Source: a virus
IMG/VR virus record: IMGVR_UViG_3300007516_000112
Span: 1 to 27,177 of that record
Strand: one strand, 5' to 3'
DNA length: 27,177 nt
The number at the start of each line of letters is the position of its first letter. The stretch's first letter is position 1. The notes beneath the pieces were generated by a model. The model was not told the DNA's origin. It did not search any database and was given only the letters and a program-made list of their open reading frames with translations. Shown here in pieces: positions 1 to 7,443 of the stretch. Both the position numbers and the translations under genes were made by a program.

Positions 1-2
1 AT

Positions 3-620
3 CAAGAAGCGATAGATTTTCTACTCCCTAGACACTATTCAGGTAGAAAGCCACCGATTTCTTGGGCTTTTGGTTGGGTAATAGATGAAGAATTAAAGGC
101 AGTAGTGACTTATGGTAAACCCGTTAACAGTTCTTTGTGTGATGGGATTTGTGGTAAAGAAAACTCAACAAATGTTTACGAACTCAATCGCTTATGCCGA
201 GAAGATGATTTGACGGAGCCATTATCTAGTTTTATAGCCGCTACACTTCGTAGATTATCTTGGGACAAAGATTTGATAGTCGTTTCTTACGCTGACTCGG
301 GTGCCAACCACAATGGCTACATCTATCAGGCAACTAATTTTGTTTATACAGGCAAAACAAAAGAGCGTTTAGAGTTTCATAATCCAGGTGGGCACTCAAG
401 ACACGGAAATAAAGAATCAGACCTAAGGCAAATCCGTACTGCAAAACATCGCTATGTCTACTTTGCTACTCGTAACAAAAAACTCAAGAAAAAGTGGAGT
501 CTTGCGTTGAATTATCCAGTATGTGATTATCCAAAAGAAGAAAGTCTGAATTATCAATTGGGAACCTACTTAAAACCAACCGTTGTGCATTATCCAGCAA
601 AGACCGAGGTGGGGGAATGA
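3..620 (+). CDS. mom: Mom-like DNA adenine modification protein, 5' truncated by window edge
   Basis: The reading frame is open to the left edge, so the N-terminus lies outside the window; a GTG at 105 is internal to the homology and is not the likely start. About 205 residues are visible. The visible pattern is that of the Mom family (GNAT-like fold): a basic stretch with HYSGRKPP, then VVTYGKP, ELNRLCR, a helix with SSFIAATLRRL, then IVVSYADSG, GYIYQATNFVYTG and HSRHG. Phage Mu Mom converts adenine in DNA to N6-methylcarbamoyladenine, which shields phage DNA from host restriction; family membership is a motif-level judgement. It is followed by a 47-residue protein and a dNMP kinase. The stop codon overlaps an out-of-frame ATG, and the bases after it form a small inverted repeat (627-632 with 638-643). 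Confidence 0.72.
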   Translation, partial: QEAIDFLLPRHYSGRKPPISWAFGWVIDEELKAVVTYGKPVNSSLCDGICGKENSTNVYELNRLCREDDLTEPLSSFIAATLRRLSWDKDLIVVSYADSGANHNGYIYQATNFVYTGKTKERLEFHNPGGHSRHGNKESDLRQIRTAKHRYVYFATRNKKLKKKWSLALNYPVCDYPKEESLNYQLGTYLKPTVVHYPAKTEVGE

Positions 621-680
621 AAAACCTAACACAAGGAGTGTTAAGTTTTCGGAACCTTAGCGCACTAAAGGAGGTGGGGA

Positions 681-824
681 ATGATTGACATCGAAATCAT
701 ACAATTTGAGAAAGAGTTGCGCGAGGAGATAGCCAAAGATATAGAGGCTTATGCAAAGACTCAAGAGAAAACTATGCAAAAGGCAGCGTATGAATGTGCA
801 GAAATTGCTAGGGGGAATAAATGA
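681..824 (+). CDS. Small charged helical protein, 47 aa
   Basis: A 47-codon frame begins at ATG 681 behind a near-perfect ribosome binding site (AAAGGAGGT, ending 7 bases before the ATG) and ends in a TGA that overlaps the ATG of the dNMP kinase (ATGA). The strong ribosome site plus the four-base overlap make it very likely translated and coupled to the kinase. The product is rich in Glu, Lys and Ala and looks like one long amphipathic helix. No known family was recognised and no function is proposed. Confidence 0.65.
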   Translation: MIDIEIIQFEKELREEIAKDIEAYAKTQEKTMQKAAYECAEIARGNK

Positions 825-1372
825 TTATTGGATTAAGTGGGTACGCCCAATCTGGAAAAGACACTGTTGCCAATATTCTTGTTGAAAAACACGGCTACAA
901 AAGAGTTGCTTTTGCTGACCCTATTAAAAATCTTTTGTACGAAACCGACCCATTAATTTCAAAAGGTTATGGGACCAGCGTTATTAACTACCGTTTACAA
1001 GACATTGTAGATTCTTATGGTTGGGACAAAGCAAAAGTTGATTACCCAGAAATACGAAGACTACTTCAAGACCTTGGTATTGGAGCAAGAAAGATTTTTG
1101 GAGATTCGTTTTGGATCTACGAATCCCTTTCTGATGTAGCCCCACAAGATAAAGTTGTTGTTTCAGATGTTAGGTTTGAAAACGAAGCTGAGTGGATTCA
1201 AACTTTTAAAGGTCAAATTTGGCGTATTAAACGTCTTGGGAATACCGCTGTAAACGAACATGTTTCAGAAACAGAACTTGATGGGTACAAAGTTGATCAA
1301 ATATTTGTTAATAACGGAAGTGTAGAAGATTTAGAAGTACTAATTAATACAAGAATGAGAGCCTACAAGTGA
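821..1372 (+). CDS. Deoxynucleoside monophosphate kinase
   Basis: A 183-residue P-loop kinase. The Walker A loop GYAQSGKDT is at residues 7-15, directly after the first beta strand, followed by RVAFADPIKNLLY, the arrangement typical of phage dNMP kinases that phosphorylate deoxynucleoside monophosphates to diphosphates for replication. A later strand VVVSDVRFENEAEWI (about residues 111-125) fits the conserved D-x-R-F-x-N-E element of this family. The start overlaps the preceding stop, and the end overlaps the next small membrane protein, so it sits in an operon. Together with the ribonucleotide reductase at 21224 it forms the visible nucleotide-supply set. Substrate preference cannot be read from the sequence. 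Confidence 0.85.
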   Translation: MIIGLSGYAQSGKDTVANILVEKHGYKRVAFADPIKNLLYETDPLISKGYGTSVINYRLQDIVDSYGWDKAKVDYPEIRRLLQDLGIGARKIFGDSFWIYESLSDVAPQDKVVVSDVRFENEAEWIQTFKGQIWRIKRLGNTAVNEHVSETELDGYKVDQIFVNNGSVEDLEVLINTRMRAYK

Positions 1373-1605
1373 TGCAGTATTGGTCGTGGCTACTAGCCGT
1401 AATCGGTGTAGCCGGAATTTACTTTGTTGGTCGCAAAACTATTTGGGGTTGGCACGTTCTTTTATTTAACGAAATTCTTTGGATAACCTACGCTTTGACT
1501 ACCCGTCAATACGGATTTATATTTAGCGCTCTAGCGTATGCCGTTGTGTATGTTAGGTCTTATATCCATTGGTCTAAAGATAAGGTGAACGACATACCAC
1601 TATGA
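1369..1605 (+). CDS. Small membrane protein with a PnuC-like repeat, 78 aa
   Basis: Three hydrophobic segments (about residues 4-20, 27-43 and 50-66) separated by short polar turns predict a three-helix inner-membrane protein. The middle, with GRKTIWGWHVLLFNEILW followed by an aromatic segment with QYGFIF, resembles one half of PnuC or SemiSWEET-type transporters. The similarity is weak and the transport role is only a possibility. The start can be GTG 1369 (GTGA overlap with the kinase stop) or ATG 1372; both are coupled to the kinase. The stop overlaps the helicase start. Confidence 0.65.
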   Translation: MMQYWSWLLAVIGVAGIYFVGRKTIWGWHVLLFNEILWITYALTTRQYGFIFSALAYAVVYVRSYIHWSKDKVNDIPL

Positions 1606-3194
1606 CGTTTAAAGGGACGCTACTACCGTATCAACCAGAGGCTGTTGAAAAAATGATTGACCGCCATAAGGTTTTAGTGGCATATGATTTGGGGCTCGGA
1701 AAAACAGTATTAACAATTGCAGCGCTCGAACAGCTAATGGATAGCGGTTCAATCCTGGAGCCTGGGATGGTTATCTGTCTTTCTAGCCTTAAGTACCAAT
1801 GGGCTAACCAGATTGACAAGTTTACTGAAGGAACCTCAAAGTCTTTAGTAATAGATGGCACACCAAAACAACGTCTTAAGCAATATCAAGAAGCCTACGA
1901 TTGGCGCAAGTCAGGCGTTGACTACGTAATTATGAACTACGAGCAAATTGTTAATGACTGGGATTTAGTAAAAAAACTACCCAGAGGTTTTATTGTTTGC
2001 GATGAAGCCACGGCTATTAAATCGTTTAAATCCAAACGATCTAAAGCCGTTAAACGTATGGCTAACGCTCCGTTTAAATTTGCTTTAACAGGAACTCCCA
2101 TAGAAAATGGAAAACCAGAAGAGTTGTTTAGCATTATGCAGTTTGTAGATGACTCCGTACTAGGAAGGTTTGATATTTTTGACTCAGCATTTATTGTTCG
2201 TAATAATTGGGGTGGAGTTCAGCGTTATCGCAATTTGCCTACTTTACATGAGCGCCTTAAAGAATCAAGTGTTAGAAAGTCGCAAAAAGATCCTGATGTT
2301 GCGCCGCACTTACCAGATTCCATACATAATGAGCCGTTATTTATCACGCTCGATCGGCGAAGCGCTAGACTTTACGAAAGAATTAGAAAAGACTTATTAA
2401 ACGATTTAGCGGAAGCAGCTGTGTTGTTTGGCGCTAACTTCAACGTGTTTGCTCACTACGGAGTTCAAAACGGCACGGGTAGTTATGAAGAAAACGAATG
2501 GCGCGGAAAAATTATGTCTAAAGTTGGATGTTTAAAGATGCTTTGTTCTCACCCAGACTTACTACGCACCAGCGCATTAAAATACAAAACCGTTGTAGGA
2601 GAAGGATCTGCATACGCTAACGAGTTAGTTGAGGCTGGTTATTTAGATGGAGTAGATAACTCCGCTAAACTAACCGCGTTGTTGCAGTACGTAAAAGAAT
2701 TCTTAGATCAAGACGAAGCAAACAAAGTTGTTATATTTGCTACATACGTAGATATGACAGATAAGTTAGCCGAAGCGCTGGCACAGTATGGATGCAGAAC
2801 TTATACTGGGAGATTAGATGCTAAAACCAAAGAACGAAATAAGATTGCGCTTAACACTGACCCTGCTGTGCGTGTCCTCGTTAGCTCTGATGCTGGTGGA
2901 TACGGAGTCGACCTTCCTGCGGCTAACCTTCTTGTTAATTACGATTTGCCTTGGAGTAGCGGTGGGGCTACTCAACGCAACGGAAGAATCATGCGAGCCT
3001 CCTCAAAATGGCCTTCTATAGTCATCCAAGACTTTTTAATTGAAGGGTCTATTGAAATTCGACAACACGAAATGCTTCAGCATAAAAACGCCGTAGCAAG
3101 CGCCGTAATCGACGGTGAGGGCATAAATGAGGCTGGCGGTATAGATTTCAGCCTAAAGAGCCTAAACCAGTTCTTGATGCTTAAATCCGTGTAA
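1602..3194 (+). CDS. SNF2-family DEAD/DEAH-like helicase
   Basis: A 530-residue superfamily 2 ATPase with both RecA-like lobes. Lobe 1 holds a Q-motif-like LLPYQPEAV, Walker A DLGLGKT (29-35), motif II DEAT (134-137) and motif III LTGTPIEN (162-169). Lobe 2 holds VVIFATY, a YTGRLDAKTKERN segment, motif V with SSDAGGYGVDLPAA and motif VI QRNGRIMR. This matches phage SNF2-like helicases that act in replication or recombination as ATP-driven DNA translocases. Middle residues 190-320 lack a recognised extra domain. Its ATG overlaps the preceding stop. Its own TAA stop is also the start of a hexamer that looks like a -10 box for the next gene. Confidence 0.88.
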   Translation: MTFKGTLLPYQPEAVEKMIDRHKVLVAYDLGLGKTVLTIAALEQLMDSGSILEPGMVICLSSLKYQWANQIDKFTEGTSKSLVIDGTPKQRLKQYQEAYDWRKSGVDYVIMNYEQIVNDWDLVKKLPRGFIVCDEATAIKSFKSKRSKAVKRMANAPFKFALTGTPIENGKPEELFSIMQFVDDSVLGRFDIFDSAFIVRNNWGGVQRYRNLPTLHERLKESSVRKSQKDPDVAPHLPDSIHNEPLFITLDRRSARLYERIRKDLLNDLAEAAVLFGANFNVFAHYGVQNGTGSYEENEWRGKIMSKVGCLKMLCSHPDLLRTSALKYKTVVGEGSAYANELVEAGYLDGVDNSAKLTALLQYVKEFLDQDEANKVVIFATYVDMTDKLAEALAQYGCRTYTGRLDAKTKERNKIALNTDPAVRVLVSSDAGGYGVDLPAANLLVNYDLPWSSGGATQRNGRIMRASSKWPSIVIQDFLIEGSIEIRQHEMLQHKNAVASAVIDGEGINEAGGIDFSLKSLNQFLMLKSV

Positions 3195-3203
3195 ACTAGA
3201 TGG
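3192..3203 (+). promoter_or_regulatory. Candidate leaderless -10 box of the RHH gene
   Basis: TAAACT (3192-3197), preceded directly by TG, lies exactly six bases before ATG 3204. No Shine-Dalgarno sequence precedes that ATG. With the usual 6-7 base distance from -10 box to transcription start, the mRNA would begin at the A of ATG, that is, leaderless. The same hexamer-to-ATG distance occurs at 14215, 16745 and 18201. No clear -35 box was seen. Confidence 0.4.
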
Positions 3204-3350
3204 ATGCCTAACGCACCGAAGACCCCAACACGCACGATCCGAGTACCTGATGACCTCTGGTTACCCGTTCAAAAGCGTGCTGCCTCTCAAGGGGTCACCG
3301 TTACCAGCATCATTATCGCTGCTCTTGAGGATTATTTAAAACCCGAGTAA
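3204..3350 (+). CDS. Ribbon-helix-helix DNA-binding protein, 48 aa
   Basis: A 48-codon frame in the gap after the helicase. The N-terminal strand TRTIRVPDDLW (9-19) is followed by helix PVQKRAASQG, the turn VTVTS, and a second helix IIIAALEDYLK. That strand-helix-helix layout with a polar strand facing DNA is that of Arc/CopG/MetJ-type dimeric repressors, and actinophages commonly carry such proteins. The start has no ribosome binding site; a TAAACT hexamer six bases upstream suggests a leaderless transcript. Just downstream is a promoter-like sequence that overlaps an inverted repeat (3392-3408), a natural candidate operator for this protein, though that link is inference. Confidence 0.72.
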   Translation: MPNAPKTPTRTIRVPDDLWLPVQKRAASQGVTVTSIIIAALEDYLKPE

Positions 3351-3369
3351 TCGGCGCGTCTTCCTCGAT

Positions 3370-3408
3370 TTGTCAGTGCCCCCCTGTAAGGTGTAGTTTC
3401 TCACTACA
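3370..3408 (+). promoter_or_regulatory. Candidate promoter with overlapping inverted-repeat operator
   Basis: TTGTCA (3370-3375) and TAGTTT (3394-3399) are separated by 18 bases and resemble -35 and -10 boxes. A perfect inverted repeat, TGTAGT (3392-3397), 5-base loop, ACTACA (3403-3408), overlaps the -10 box. A good ribosome site (AAGGGGAC) and ATG 3424 follow. A repressor bound to the repeat would block this promoter, and the small RHH protein encoded immediately upstream is the obvious candidate. A related half-site pair occurs at 12039-12057. Confidence 0.4.
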
Positions 3409-3423
3409 AACTAAGGGGACTAA

Positions 3424-3813
3424 ATGTCAGACAAAAAAAGCCTTACCAATGAGGCAAAACAATATATTGATCTTAAAGATCAAATTAAGTTTTTAACCGA
3501 CCGCCAATCCGAAATTAAAAAGCGTCTTAACGAAGCCGTACAAGAGCTTGGTGAAGTAGACGGTCGCGGGCACATCACACTAGAACTTGACGAAAATATT
3601 ACTGTTACAAACCAACGTCGAGTTTCTAAATCACTTAACATGGAAACAGCAGATAAATTGCTGGAAGAGCGTGGTATTAAAGACGATTGCATTGTTATGG
3701 TTCCAACCGTTAGCGAAGATGCAATTATGGCTGCGTTTTACAAAGGTCAATTATCAGAAGAAGATATTGATGCAATGTTCCCAGCAAAGGTATCTTACGC
3801 GTTCCTACTATGA
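3424..3813 (+). CDS. Phage protein of unknown function with N-terminal coiled coil, 129 aa
   Basis: The start is well defined by ribosome site AAGGGGAC ahead of ATG 3424. Residues 10-45 (with KQYIDLKDQIKFLTDRQSE) form a probable coiled coil. The middle has a GRGHITLELDENITVTNQRR beta hairpin, followed by a helix and an acidic tail segment with LSEEDIDAMFP. The stop overlaps the start of the MerR-like gene (ATGA), so the two are co-translated. The family was not recognised. Its place at the head of the replication block suggests an early role, which is inference only. Confidence 0.7.
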   Translation: MSDKKSLTNEAKQYIDLKDQIKFLTDRQSEIKKRLNEAVQELGEVDGRGHITLELDENITVTNQRRVSKSLNMETADKLLEERGIKDDCIVMVPTVSEDAIMAAFYKGQLSEEDIDAMFPAKVSYAFLL

Positions 3814-4262
3814 CAGAAGATTTTATTGAGCAAACTTTTGCAGATATTACTTATCCAGGTAGTAAACGCAAACGTCGTGAAGAAAAAGTAAAAGAAGTTA
3901 AGCAAGTTGAGTGGGATTCACATCCTCGACCAACTGTTATGCCTAACGGAAAAGAACTAGATTTGTTCACTATAGGTGCAATAGCAAAAGCGTTAGGTCG
4001 CCCAGTTATTACTTTAAAACTATGGATGAGCGAAGGGCACTTGCCAACATCTCCTTACCGTTTGCCAACTACGGTTGACAAAAACGGTGAGGAACGACAA
4101 GGTAGGCGCTTGTACAGCAAATCAATGATCGAATCAGCGGTAGCAATATTTACTAAGTTTGGCGTTTTACACGTGAAGCGTATAAACTGGGAGAAGTACC
4201 GCAAGGTCACTGACGAAATAGCCGAAGCTTGGGAGAAATCTTTAGCCGAGGAAACTGCTTAA
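3810..4262 (+). CDS. MerR/excisionase-like winged HTH DNA-binding protein
   Basis: A 150-residue protein. Residues 53-82 (FTIGAIAKALGRPVITLKLW followed by MSEGHLP) are the classic MerR/Xis-type helix-turn-helix and wing entry, and GRRLYSKSMIESAV (98-111) matches the strand-helix that closes this fold. Residues 18-35 are very basic (SKRKRREEKVKEVKQ) and could add DNA contacts. No effector-binding domain or Cys cluster follows, so it is more like a phage DNA-binding or excisionase-type factor than a metal-sensing MerR regulator. It overlaps the preceding gene by four bases. Confidence 0.7.
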   Translation: MTEDFIEQTFADITYPGSKRKRREEKVKEVKQVEWDSHPRPTVMPNGKELDLFTIGAIAKALGRPVITLKLWMSEGHLPTSPYRLPTTVDKNGEERQGRRLYSKSMIESAVAIFTKFGVLHVKRINWEKYRKVTDEIAEAWEKSLAEETA

Positions 4263-4299
4263 CAAACTGCAAACAACTGCGAAAAGGAGAATACCGCCC

Positions 4300-4974
4300 A
4301 TGGGCGTAAACACATCAACACCGGATGCATCGACATACGGACAAGCAATCGACGAGTCTTTCTCAGTGGAAGATCGTCCAACTCAAACAACAACATCAAC
4401 TGCCGTCCAATCAGGATGGGATGCTGCTGAACAACTCGTTACAACTCCAACAGAATTTCCAACGGAGTACAAGCACTCTGAATCATTCCAGCTAATTCGT
4501 TTTATCGATACTGCTGGTCCATTTGCTAATTACCGTCAGCATTTTCTTAAGGAAAAGACTGAAGGTCGACGCTCTTACATTTGGGACGGTAGCGGTCCAG
4601 AAGACCCGCTAGCTTCACTACTAGGTAGCAAGCCTGAAGTTAAGCGTGCTTTTTCTATTGTGAGCCTGACTGTTAAGCCGTACCAACGACAAATTCTTAT
4701 CGCGACTCCACGTCTTTACAAGACACTGCACGCTGCTGAATTTTCACCACAAGGTCCTCTTACCAAGAGTTATTGGGCATTGAGCCGTACTGGTATTAAA
4801 CAGCAAACTGTATATAACTTAATGGCAGTTAAGGCACGCGATCTTCAAGAAGACTGGGGTTTAAACCCTGAAGAGGTAGAGGCAGCAATTGCTGACTTTA
4901 AACCGTTCGAACGTGATGCTATTCGTGAGGATAGCTACGCCGCACTACTTGAAGTTGCAAAGGGCCTTATTTAA
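4300..4974 (+). CDS. Possible single-stranded DNA-binding protein
   Basis: A 224-residue protein with a disordered, Thr/Ser-rich N-terminus (1-60) followed by a compact domain: FQLIRFIDTAGPFANYRQHF, GRRSYIWDG, a loop GSGPEDPLASLLG (97-109), then strands with AFSIVSL and ILIATPRLY, and SYWALSRTG leading to KARDLQEDWGL. This layout recalls gp32-like phage ssDNA-binding proteins, where a short zinc-binding CPLC loop sits where this protein has DPLA. The assignment rests on overall pattern and on location directly before the DNA polymerase, so it is tentative. The start follows ribosome site AAGGAG. A strong hairpin (4986-5023) follows the stop. Confidence 0.6.
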   Translation: MGVNTSTPDASTYGQAIDESFSVEDRPTQTTTSTAVQSGWDAAEQLVTTPTEFPTEYKHSESFQLIRFIDTAGPFANYRQHFLKEKTEGRRSYIWDGSGPEDPLASLLGSKPEVKRAFSIVSLTVKPYQRQILIATPRLYKTLHAAEFSPQGPLTKSYWALSRTGIKQQTVYNLMAVKARDLQEDWGLNPEEVEAAIADFKPFERDAIREDSYAALLEVAKGLI

Positions 4975-4985
4975 CTAACAGATGT

Positions 4986-5030
4986 CTAGGAGGCGCTGGA
5001 TGATCCCCCCCAGCGCTTTCTAGCTTTTAG
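4986..5030 (+). terminator. Long GC-rich hairpin upstream of polA, terminator-like
   Basis: The arms 4986-4999 and 5010-5023 can form a 14-base stem (core GCGCTGG/CCAGCGC, two G-T wobbles) around a 10-base C-rich loop, followed by CTTTTAGGGG. The U tract is short, so this may be a weak or partial terminator. The polymerase ribosome site AGGGGAC starts about seven bases after the stem, so the hairpin could instead tune polymerase translation. Confidence 0.5.
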
Positions 5031-5038
5031 GGGACGCT

Positions 5039-6994
5039 ATGAATATTATTGTTACTAACGATCAACTAGATGAAATGGTTGCCTACTACCTTGAACAAGA
5101 TTCGTTTGCTTTTGACGTTGAGACGGTCGGAGACCGTAGAGGTGATACTCCTGTTAATGAAGTTCTCTGGATTACTTTTGCTACTCATGGTCGTTGCGAT
5201 GTTATTCCCATGGGTCATCCTAATGGTGAGTTAGTAGACGTTTTATACCCACTTACCGGGCAAGGAGAAAAACGCGTAGAGCAAGGGTTACCCGCTAGAC
5301 CAAGTGACTACTCACGTGATGCTAAAAAATCTACTAAAATTTTTACTGATGCGCCCTTACAATTATTTCCAGCAGAGGTTTTTTCTTCCCTTAAACCTCT
5401 TATGTTTAGTGAAACAATTTTAAAAATTGGTCACAATTTAGTTTTTGATCTCACCTCCGTTGCTAAGTACTACGGCAACAACTACCCAATAGGTCCGTAT
5501 TTTGACACTATGGTTGCTTCTTTTTTGTACGACAACCGAAACAAGAATAAGTGTGGTTTAGCCGATTGTCTTAAACGAGAGATTGGGTTTGTAATGGAAA
5601 AGGGCGTAGGCGCTCAAGTTGAGGTTTATTCGTTTAATGAGGTGGCTAAGTACGCTTATCTAGACGCTAAATACACTTTTCTTTTATGGAAGATCCTTGT
5701 TAAAAAACTTGAAGATAGTCAAGTAACAGGGGTTATGAAATTAGAGATGGATGTTCTTAAAGTTCTTTGCGATATGAAATTAACTGGAGCACCCATTGAT
5801 ATGGTTGCTTTAGAGGCGTTAGATGCCCGACTAAAAGAAGATATTGAAACAGCAAAGGCAGAGATATTTAAAGTTGCTGGGCAACAGTTTAATATCAACT
5901 CAAACTCCGATAAACAAAATATTTTGTATGGCTCTAAATCACAAGGCGGTCGCGGTCTTAAGCCTAAGATTATTACGGCAAAAGGCGGAGACTCTGTATC
6001 AGCTGAGGCTCTTGAGGCGTATAGAGGTCAAGACCCTTTAGTTGACGCGTTGTTAACATACACAGACTTAAACAAACTTCATACTACTTACGTAGTTCCT
6101 TACCTAGGCGGAGAAGTAACTCGAACAAATGCTGGAAAAGTACGGGTAGAGCACAAGGATAGTCTGTTAATTTCTGGTCGTATTCACTGTGATTTTATTC
6201 AACACGGCGCCGAAACTGGTCGTTTTTCTAGTCGTAACCCTAATTTGCAAAACGTTCCCGCGACACACACCGCTCACGGCAAGGCTATTCGTAATTTGTT
6301 TAGGGCTCCCGAAGGTCATAAATTTGTAGTTGCTGACTATTCACAGATTGAGCCAAGAGTTATTGCGTCTTTTTCCAAAGATCCTATTATGCTTGAAAAC
6401 TACACGAACAATGGAGATATATATACAACCGTAGGAAACGAGATGGGCGTAGACCGCAAGGCTGGAAAAGTTCTTGTTCTTGCTATGTCTTATGGTGTTG
6501 GGCCCGAAAAGATTGCTCGTTCCATTGGTTGTACTAAACAAGAGGCTAAAGACCTGTTAGAACGTTTTTCCGACAGATTTCCTTCCATTAACTCTTATAA
6601 GTTTAAAGTCTTAGTTTCGACTAAAAAATTAGGAAACAAAGAAAAGCCTATTCCTTATGTGACAACTATTTTAGGAAGGCGCCGGTATTTACCAAAGATG
6701 AACTCCTCTGATAAATCTGACAGGGCTGGCGCAGAACGCCAAGCCTTTAACACCAAGATCCAGGGCTCTGCTGCTGACATCATTAAGCTAGCTATGGTTC
6801 GAGCACACGCACTTATTCCAAAAGAGGCTAAACTAATCCTTACAGTTCACGATGAATTGGTGACCCTTACTCCAGACCATTTGGTTGAGGAAACACAGTT
6901 TGCAATTAGAACCGCAATGGAAGATATTCATTTATTAGACATTCCTTTAATTGCTGACATTACAGTTGTAGAACGTTGGGGAGAGGCAAAATAA
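5039..6994 (+). CDS. polA: DNA polymerase I, family A, with 3'-5' exonuclease
   Basis: 651 residues. The N-terminal proofreading exonuclease shows Exo I FDVET (D26, E28), Exo II with IGHNLVFD (130-137) and Exo III YAYLDAKYT (205-213). The polymerase domain has GRFSSRNPNLQNVP (394-407), motif A VADYSQIEPR (D433), motif B from R473 through K477 to Y485, and motif C VHDE (603-606). There is no 5' nuclease domain, as usual for phage enzymes. In the O helix, the position of E. coli Phe762 is Leu481, since R473, K477 and Y485 align with R754, K758 and Y766. Ribosome site AGGGGAC supports ATG 5039. The stop overlaps the next ATG (TAATG). It is the replicative polymerase of this phage. Confidence 0.95.
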   Translation: MNIIVTNDQLDEMVAYYLEQDSFAFDVETVGDRRGDTPVNEVLWITFATHGRCDVIPMGHPNGELVDVLYPLTGQGEKRVEQGLPARPSDYSRDAKKSTKIFTDAPLQLFPAEVFSSLKPLMFSETILKIGHNLVFDLTSVAKYYGNNYPIGPYFDTMVASFLYDNRNKNKCGLADCLKREIGFVMEKGVGAQVEVYSFNEVAKYAYLDAKYTFLLWKILVKKLEDSQVTGVMKLEMDVLKVLCDMKLTGAPIDMVALEALDARLKEDIETAKAEIFKVAGQQFNINSNSDKQNILYGSKSQGGRGLKPKIITAKGGDSVSAEALEAYRGQDPLVDALLTYTDLNKLHTTYVVPYLGGEVTRTNAGKVRVEHKDSLLISGRIHCDFIQHGAETGRFSSRNPNLQNVPATHTAHGKAIRNLFRAPEGHKFVVADYSQIEPRVIASFSKDPIMLENYTNNGDIYTTVGNEMGVDRKAGKVLVLAMSYGVGPEKIARSIGCTKQEAKDLLERFSDRFPSINSYKFKVLVSTKKLGNKEKPIPYVTTILGRRRYLPKMNSSDKSDRAGAERQAFNTKIQGSAADIIKLAMVRAHALIPKEAKLILTVHDELVTLTPDHLVEETQFAIRTAMEDIHLLDIPLIADITVVERWGEAK

Positions 6995-7443
6995 TGCGTA
7001 AGTTTTGGAAAAAGAAAGAGCCTGTATCAGGGCAGTTTCCTGTTGATATCCCAATGGCTGTAATTGCTCGCTGGTACTTTTATGACGCTGGTTTAGAAGA
7101 CCCCAATAAATTATCTACATTAATTGGAATGCTTCCAGTTAGCGTTGAAGGGGACGAAAAAGAAGAAGAAGACAGCGACCAACGTTTACTTAAAGTTATG
7201 CCTTTAATGCCTTTTATAGAAACTATTACAGAGATTAATGCAAGAAGTATTGCTGCTTTACAATTTGATCACTACATAACTAGCAATCAATTGGAAGCAG
7301 ACGACTTAAGCGTTGAAAGAACCCATATTGAAGAGCTATACAGACAAGTAAGTCATTCGGCCCTTTTATCCGCTTTTGCATCTGGCTTAGAATTGGGTAT
7401 TATCAGCACAGACACAACAGAAGGAGACATATCGTATGAGTAG
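6994..7443 (+). CDS. Conserved-looking phage protein of unknown function, 149 aa
   Basis: ATG 6994 is chosen because it overlaps the polymerase stop (TAATG) and has GGGGAGAGG just upstream; a TTG 18 bases earlier is less likely. The protein starts with a basic tail MRKFWKKKE, then a helix IPMAVIARWYFYDAGL, an acidic linker DEKEEEDSDQ (about 54-63), and two long helices rich in Leu and Ile. It looks like a soluble helical protein. No family was recognised. It sits between the polymerase and a zinc ribbon protein and overlaps the latter by eight bases, so a replication-related accessory role is possible but unproven. Confidence 0.7.
   Translation: MRKFWKKKEPVSGQFPVDIPMAVIARWYFYDAGLEDPNKLSTLIGMLPVSVEGDEKEEEDSDQRLLKVMPLMPFIETITEINARSIAALQFDHYITSNQLEADDLSVERTHIEELYRQVSHSALLSAFASGLELGIISTDTTEGDISYE

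Noticed and set aside
617-688. A 23-codon frame after the Mom-like gene, starting in an ATGA overlap.
   Set aside because: Very short, no recognisable composition, and the bases contain the ribosome site of the next better-supported gene; an inverted repeat (627-643) also lies inside. Probably chance.
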